From Smittium mucronatum (taxonomy: Eukaryota > Kickxellomycota > Harpellomycetes > Harpellales > Legeriomycetaceae): 11,601 nucleotides of DNA. The stretch spans positions 1 through 11,601 of the forward strand of contig LSSL01003684.1 in the NCBI GenBank assembly GCA_001953115.1, in the 5' to 3' direction. Below the pieces are notes generated by a model. That model was not told the DNA's origin and searched no databases. It worked only from the letters and a program-made list of their open reading frames with translations. Both the position numbers and the translations under genes were made by a program. Below, piece by piece: positions 9,198 to 11,601 of the stretch (position 1 is its first letter; each line of letters opens with the position of its first letter).

Positions 9198-9499
9198 TCA
9201 GATAAAATAGTATAATGTCTTCCGGTCTTATGAGTCCCATATTAATGTCTCTATATGAAAATATTTTCACTAGGGTAAAATTATATATATATTATTAAAT
9301 TTGAAATCACCCGTTAATAATATAATATCCACCCACTCTCATATTTTTTTTTTCGGAGGATATCTGTTCTTTTATTCAACCTTTACCATTTTCAAATCTT
9401 AAAAAGGATAATATTGTTTATTGGTTTGATAATTTCTTAAATTTCGTTTGATTTACCCAAAAAGAAAATAAACGTAGTTTTTAAATTTAATATTTTATC

Positions 9500-10140
9500 C
9501 TTTAGGTATATTTTAACAACAGTTAGTGATATTGAGATAATGAGCTATATAATACGCTATCATCGTCTTAAAATAGAAAAAAAGAAAATTTCAGCGATAA
9601 AAATACATAATTTATTGGTTATTTGGAGGTATATTTGTAGCATAAACATTTTTCAATTAATTATTTATTTCGAAAAAGATATTCCAATGTCGTTTATTTT
9701 AATTGCCTGTAAACATGCAATATATGGTTATATAATATTTTGAAAAATTTGAATAGCTATAAATTCTTTTTTTTATATTTATCTATTTAAAGTTATATGT
9801 TATAATGTTGATTTTTTTTATTTGTTTCTTTCTGTTATTTCATTGGTTTTTCGGATTTTTTTAGGCTCAAAATTCTCGTTTTTCTCCGATATTAAAATGA
9901 TTTATTTAGCGAAGATGAGATTTTAATTTTTTTTTTGTTTTTTTATTCCTTTTTTTAAAATTTTCCTTGTTGCTGTGGTATATATCGCTATTACGATTTT
10001 TTTCATTTATTGGCTCTGTTAATTTTTTTATTGATATAAATTAGTATTCCCCATGACCATTAGTCACAACAATCAGCATATCTATTTTTTTTTTCATTAT
10101 AATTGAATTTTTTTTATTCATATCAAATTTCTCATCTTTG
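9500..10140. other. Gap inside the RPA2 candidate, possible insertion
   Basis: In RPA2 the N-terminal HIxSFN block and the TYxGKL block lie roughly 100 codons apart; here they would be about 255 codons apart. The stretch is less T-rich at 9540-9740, where the + strand has an open frame of 67 codons with no recognisable family. I see no terminal repeats. It may be an inserted fragment, or the N-terminal block may be misassigned. Confidence 0.3.
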
Positions 10141-10401
10141 CTAAAATTTTATGATCTACTCATATTTTGTTGGTTCAGGATATATGAGCATTGATGATTT
10201 TTCTAATTATTTTTTAATTCATTTTCGCATTTTATAATTTATAATTTTTCTTTCCATCTGTATTAATCCAAAATCTAAGCCTTTATTAATTATATATTTC
10301 TCTAACTCAATGTGGAGTTTTTTCCGATTCACTATTTTAACCGAAATATTCTTAAAAATCCCATCCTCTAATCTTAAGATATGGCCACCAAATGAGTAAT
10401 A

Positions 10402-11103
10402 CTATAAAAATTATAAATTATTTCTTCTGGGAAATACATTTTTTTCATGTAAAATTTTTTATTGAATTGTGAGATCCAAATTTAGGTTTATATAGATTAA
10501 GGTTTTTGTATTTTGTGTATTTTTTAATTTAATTTACTTTTGAGGGTTAAAAAAAATTATTATTATTGTTATTTAGAGCTTGTATTATTCGCTCTTTGTT
10601 AGTAGCTATGTAATTTTTTTTATTTCAATTGCCTGAATCCATACAGAAATTGCATCTCGGCGGTCTTAATATACAATAAAAATTTATTCTCACATCCAAA
10701 ATATTTAAAAATTTAATTAAATTTTTTATCTTTCCATATTGAAAAATGTTTTAAAGTTTTTAGGTATTTATAAGCTCATAATATTGTTTTTTAGTAATAA
10801 TATGCACTGGATCTCAATAAAAACAATAATTTTAACAAATGCCTCCTTTGATACGTTATAAACAGTAAGACAGCTATGAGAGATTATAATAATCATACTA
10901 TGATCAGAATTATACTTGTTATTACCTTATGGTTTTTTTTTTTTTTTGGATTATGTATTGTGCAGATTTTTATAAGATTTTTTTTCTGTCATTTTTAAGA
11001 TTTATACATTATATTTTTTCCAATTTCTGTTTAGAAACATATGTGGATCATATCAATTTGATAGATAAAACTTTCTGTAATTGATTCGATATTTTTTTGA
11101 ATT
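10402..11103. other. T-rich stretch without a gene
   Basis: The stretch is strongly T-biased with many T runs (for example near 10931-10948). Minus-strand reading gives only short pieces between frequent stops. No tRNA, rRNA or repeat family recognised. Confidence 0.5.
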
Positions 11104-11587
11104 ATGCAAGTTTACAACCAGTTTTTTCAGCAACTCCCACCCATTCAAAAAAATGTATGTCTTGTTTTTTTAAATGTTATGCATCACATTATCGAATATG
11201 CTTCATATTTTCCACAAATATTTGTGGAGTTTTTATTACTTTATCCAGTGGATTGACTTTACTACTAACCGGGTAAGCCCAGTAACCGTGTTTTTGAGTA
11301 CCAGAAAGGTTTATATCAGCTTTATCTATATTTTTTTGATTAATTTTTTGTTGGTTGATACTGGAAAAAGATACAAATATAAAGATGATTTTTATGTGAG
11401 ATTTTATTTTTAAGTTCAATGATTTTTTTTCAAGTGGAAGAGAGACATTGAACATTGTGAAAATGTATAATATTATTTTTTGATGAGCTGGATTGATGTA
11501 AAATACGCGGAAATAAAATATATTGAGTAATATAATATACTGAAGTGTATTTTTGTAGAGCAGTTGTGAAGCTACAAGTACAAAAAA
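11104..11587 (-). pseudogene. Unidentified decayed minus-strand frame at the right edge
   Basis: One minus frame is open from 11587 (after a TAA at 11590-11588) to the TAA at 11191-11189, 132 codons, the longest uninterrupted minus frame here. It resumes after TAA at 11179 for 24 codons, ending at 11104-11102 with HFFEWVGVAEKTGCKLA. The first ATG is at 11455 and would give 88 residues. Upstream of that ATG the reading is hydrophobic (YIILLNIFYFRVFYI), which could be a membrane segment or an older N-terminal part. The C-terminal portion GYWAYPVSSKVNPLDKVI has a protein-like composition. I do not recognise the family. It could be a small living gene of 88 residues, but the continuation of protein-like reading past two stops argues for decay. 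Confidence 0.38.
11211..11228. repeat. Perfect 18-base palindrome
   Basis: TCCACAAAT is followed directly by its reverse complement ATTTGTGGA. It falls inside the minus-strand reading (…TPQIFVE…). Arms of nine bases with no loop are uncommon but not beyond chance in 11.6 kb of AT-rich DNA. A protein-binding site is conceivable, with no other support. Confidence 0.7.
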
Positions 11588-11601
11588 TTATATTGTAATA
11601 T

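Larger units (their letters stand above)
8341..10401 (-). pseudogene. Candidate decayed RNA polymerase I second-largest subunit (RPA2/A135)
   Basis: RPA2 partners RPA1 in the Pol I core. Reading leftwards from 10401, HIELEKYIINKGLDFG (about 10314-10267) resembles the N-terminal HIxSFNxFxxxGL. KLRLFSFWVN (9480-9451) resembles KLLLKLxWSVN. GGYYIING (9333-9310) matches the GGYFIVNG signature of second-largest subunits, 41 residues after the VN (about 45 in the family). DINMGLIRPEDIILFYL (9249-9202) resembles the Pol I block around I..RxVRPDxT...LHYL. ILIGKSIIPENSNN (about 8950) and RESYGLIFFFYEAI (8442-8401) could be YLGxKF and PESWGFLCPVxTPDG. From 9480 to 9310 only two stops occur in 57 codons. 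A gap of about 600 bases beyond family spacing lies between 10140 and 9500. The matches are short and from memory; the polymerase assignment depends mostly on GGYYIING. Confidence 0.42.

Noticed and set aside
9540..9743. 67-codon plus-strand frame with an ATG
   Set aside because: Length is within chance for this composition and no family is recognisable. It is kept only as a marker of a possible insertion.
11174..11413. 79-codon plus-strand frame
   Set aside because: It overlaps the longer minus-strand frame and reads as T-rich hydrophobic filler.
1..11601. CRISPR arrays, bacterial operons, ribosome binding sites or phage genes
   Set aside because: No regularly spaced direct repeats, Shine-Dalgarno/ORF pairs or prokaryotic gene families are visible; recognised content is eukaryotic.

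Overview
The window is very AT-rich eukaryotic DNA with no intact gene. It reads as a gene graveyard: a decayed non-LTR (LINE-type) retrotransposon at the left edge, followed by stretches that still read as protein when stops and frame changes are tolerated. The LINE, the A+T bias, the lysine/asparagine/isoleucine-rich reading and the eukaryote-only protein families point to a eukaryote with a bloated, AT-rich genome. The LINE reverse transcriptase resembles elements I associate with large-genome microsporidia (Hamiltosporidium/Nosema-like). That taxonomic placement is inference and needs a search.

Layout. 1-1745 (+): LINE relic with reverse-transcriptase blocks from the thumb-side connector back to the palm, broken by stops and frameshifts, ending in an A-rich tail. 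1810-1835: a C10 run plus a pure pyrimidine tract. About 1850-3132 (-): an unidentified, possibly leucine-rich-repeat, decayed reading frame. About 3969-6690 (+): a decayed C-terminal half of the largest subunit of RNA polymerase I (RPA1/A190), recognised from about ten family landmarks in the right order, including the bridge-helix start, LGIP...TAS and the extreme C-terminal blocks. About 6690-7500: weak fragments only. About 10401-8341 (-): a candidate decayed second-largest subunit of RNA polymerase I (RPA2/A135), resting mainly on a GGYYIING block. 11104-11587 (-): an unidentified decayed frame at the right edge.

If both polymerase readings are right, two partner subunits of one enzyme lie tail to tail as dead copies. 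RPA1 is the firmer call; RPA2 is a hypothesis. The base composition follows this layout: the + strand is A-rich where relics read on + and T-rich where they read on -, so the skew itself is a fossil of old coding strands. Nothing here works together today. The window records decay, with the living copies presumably elsewhere in the genome.
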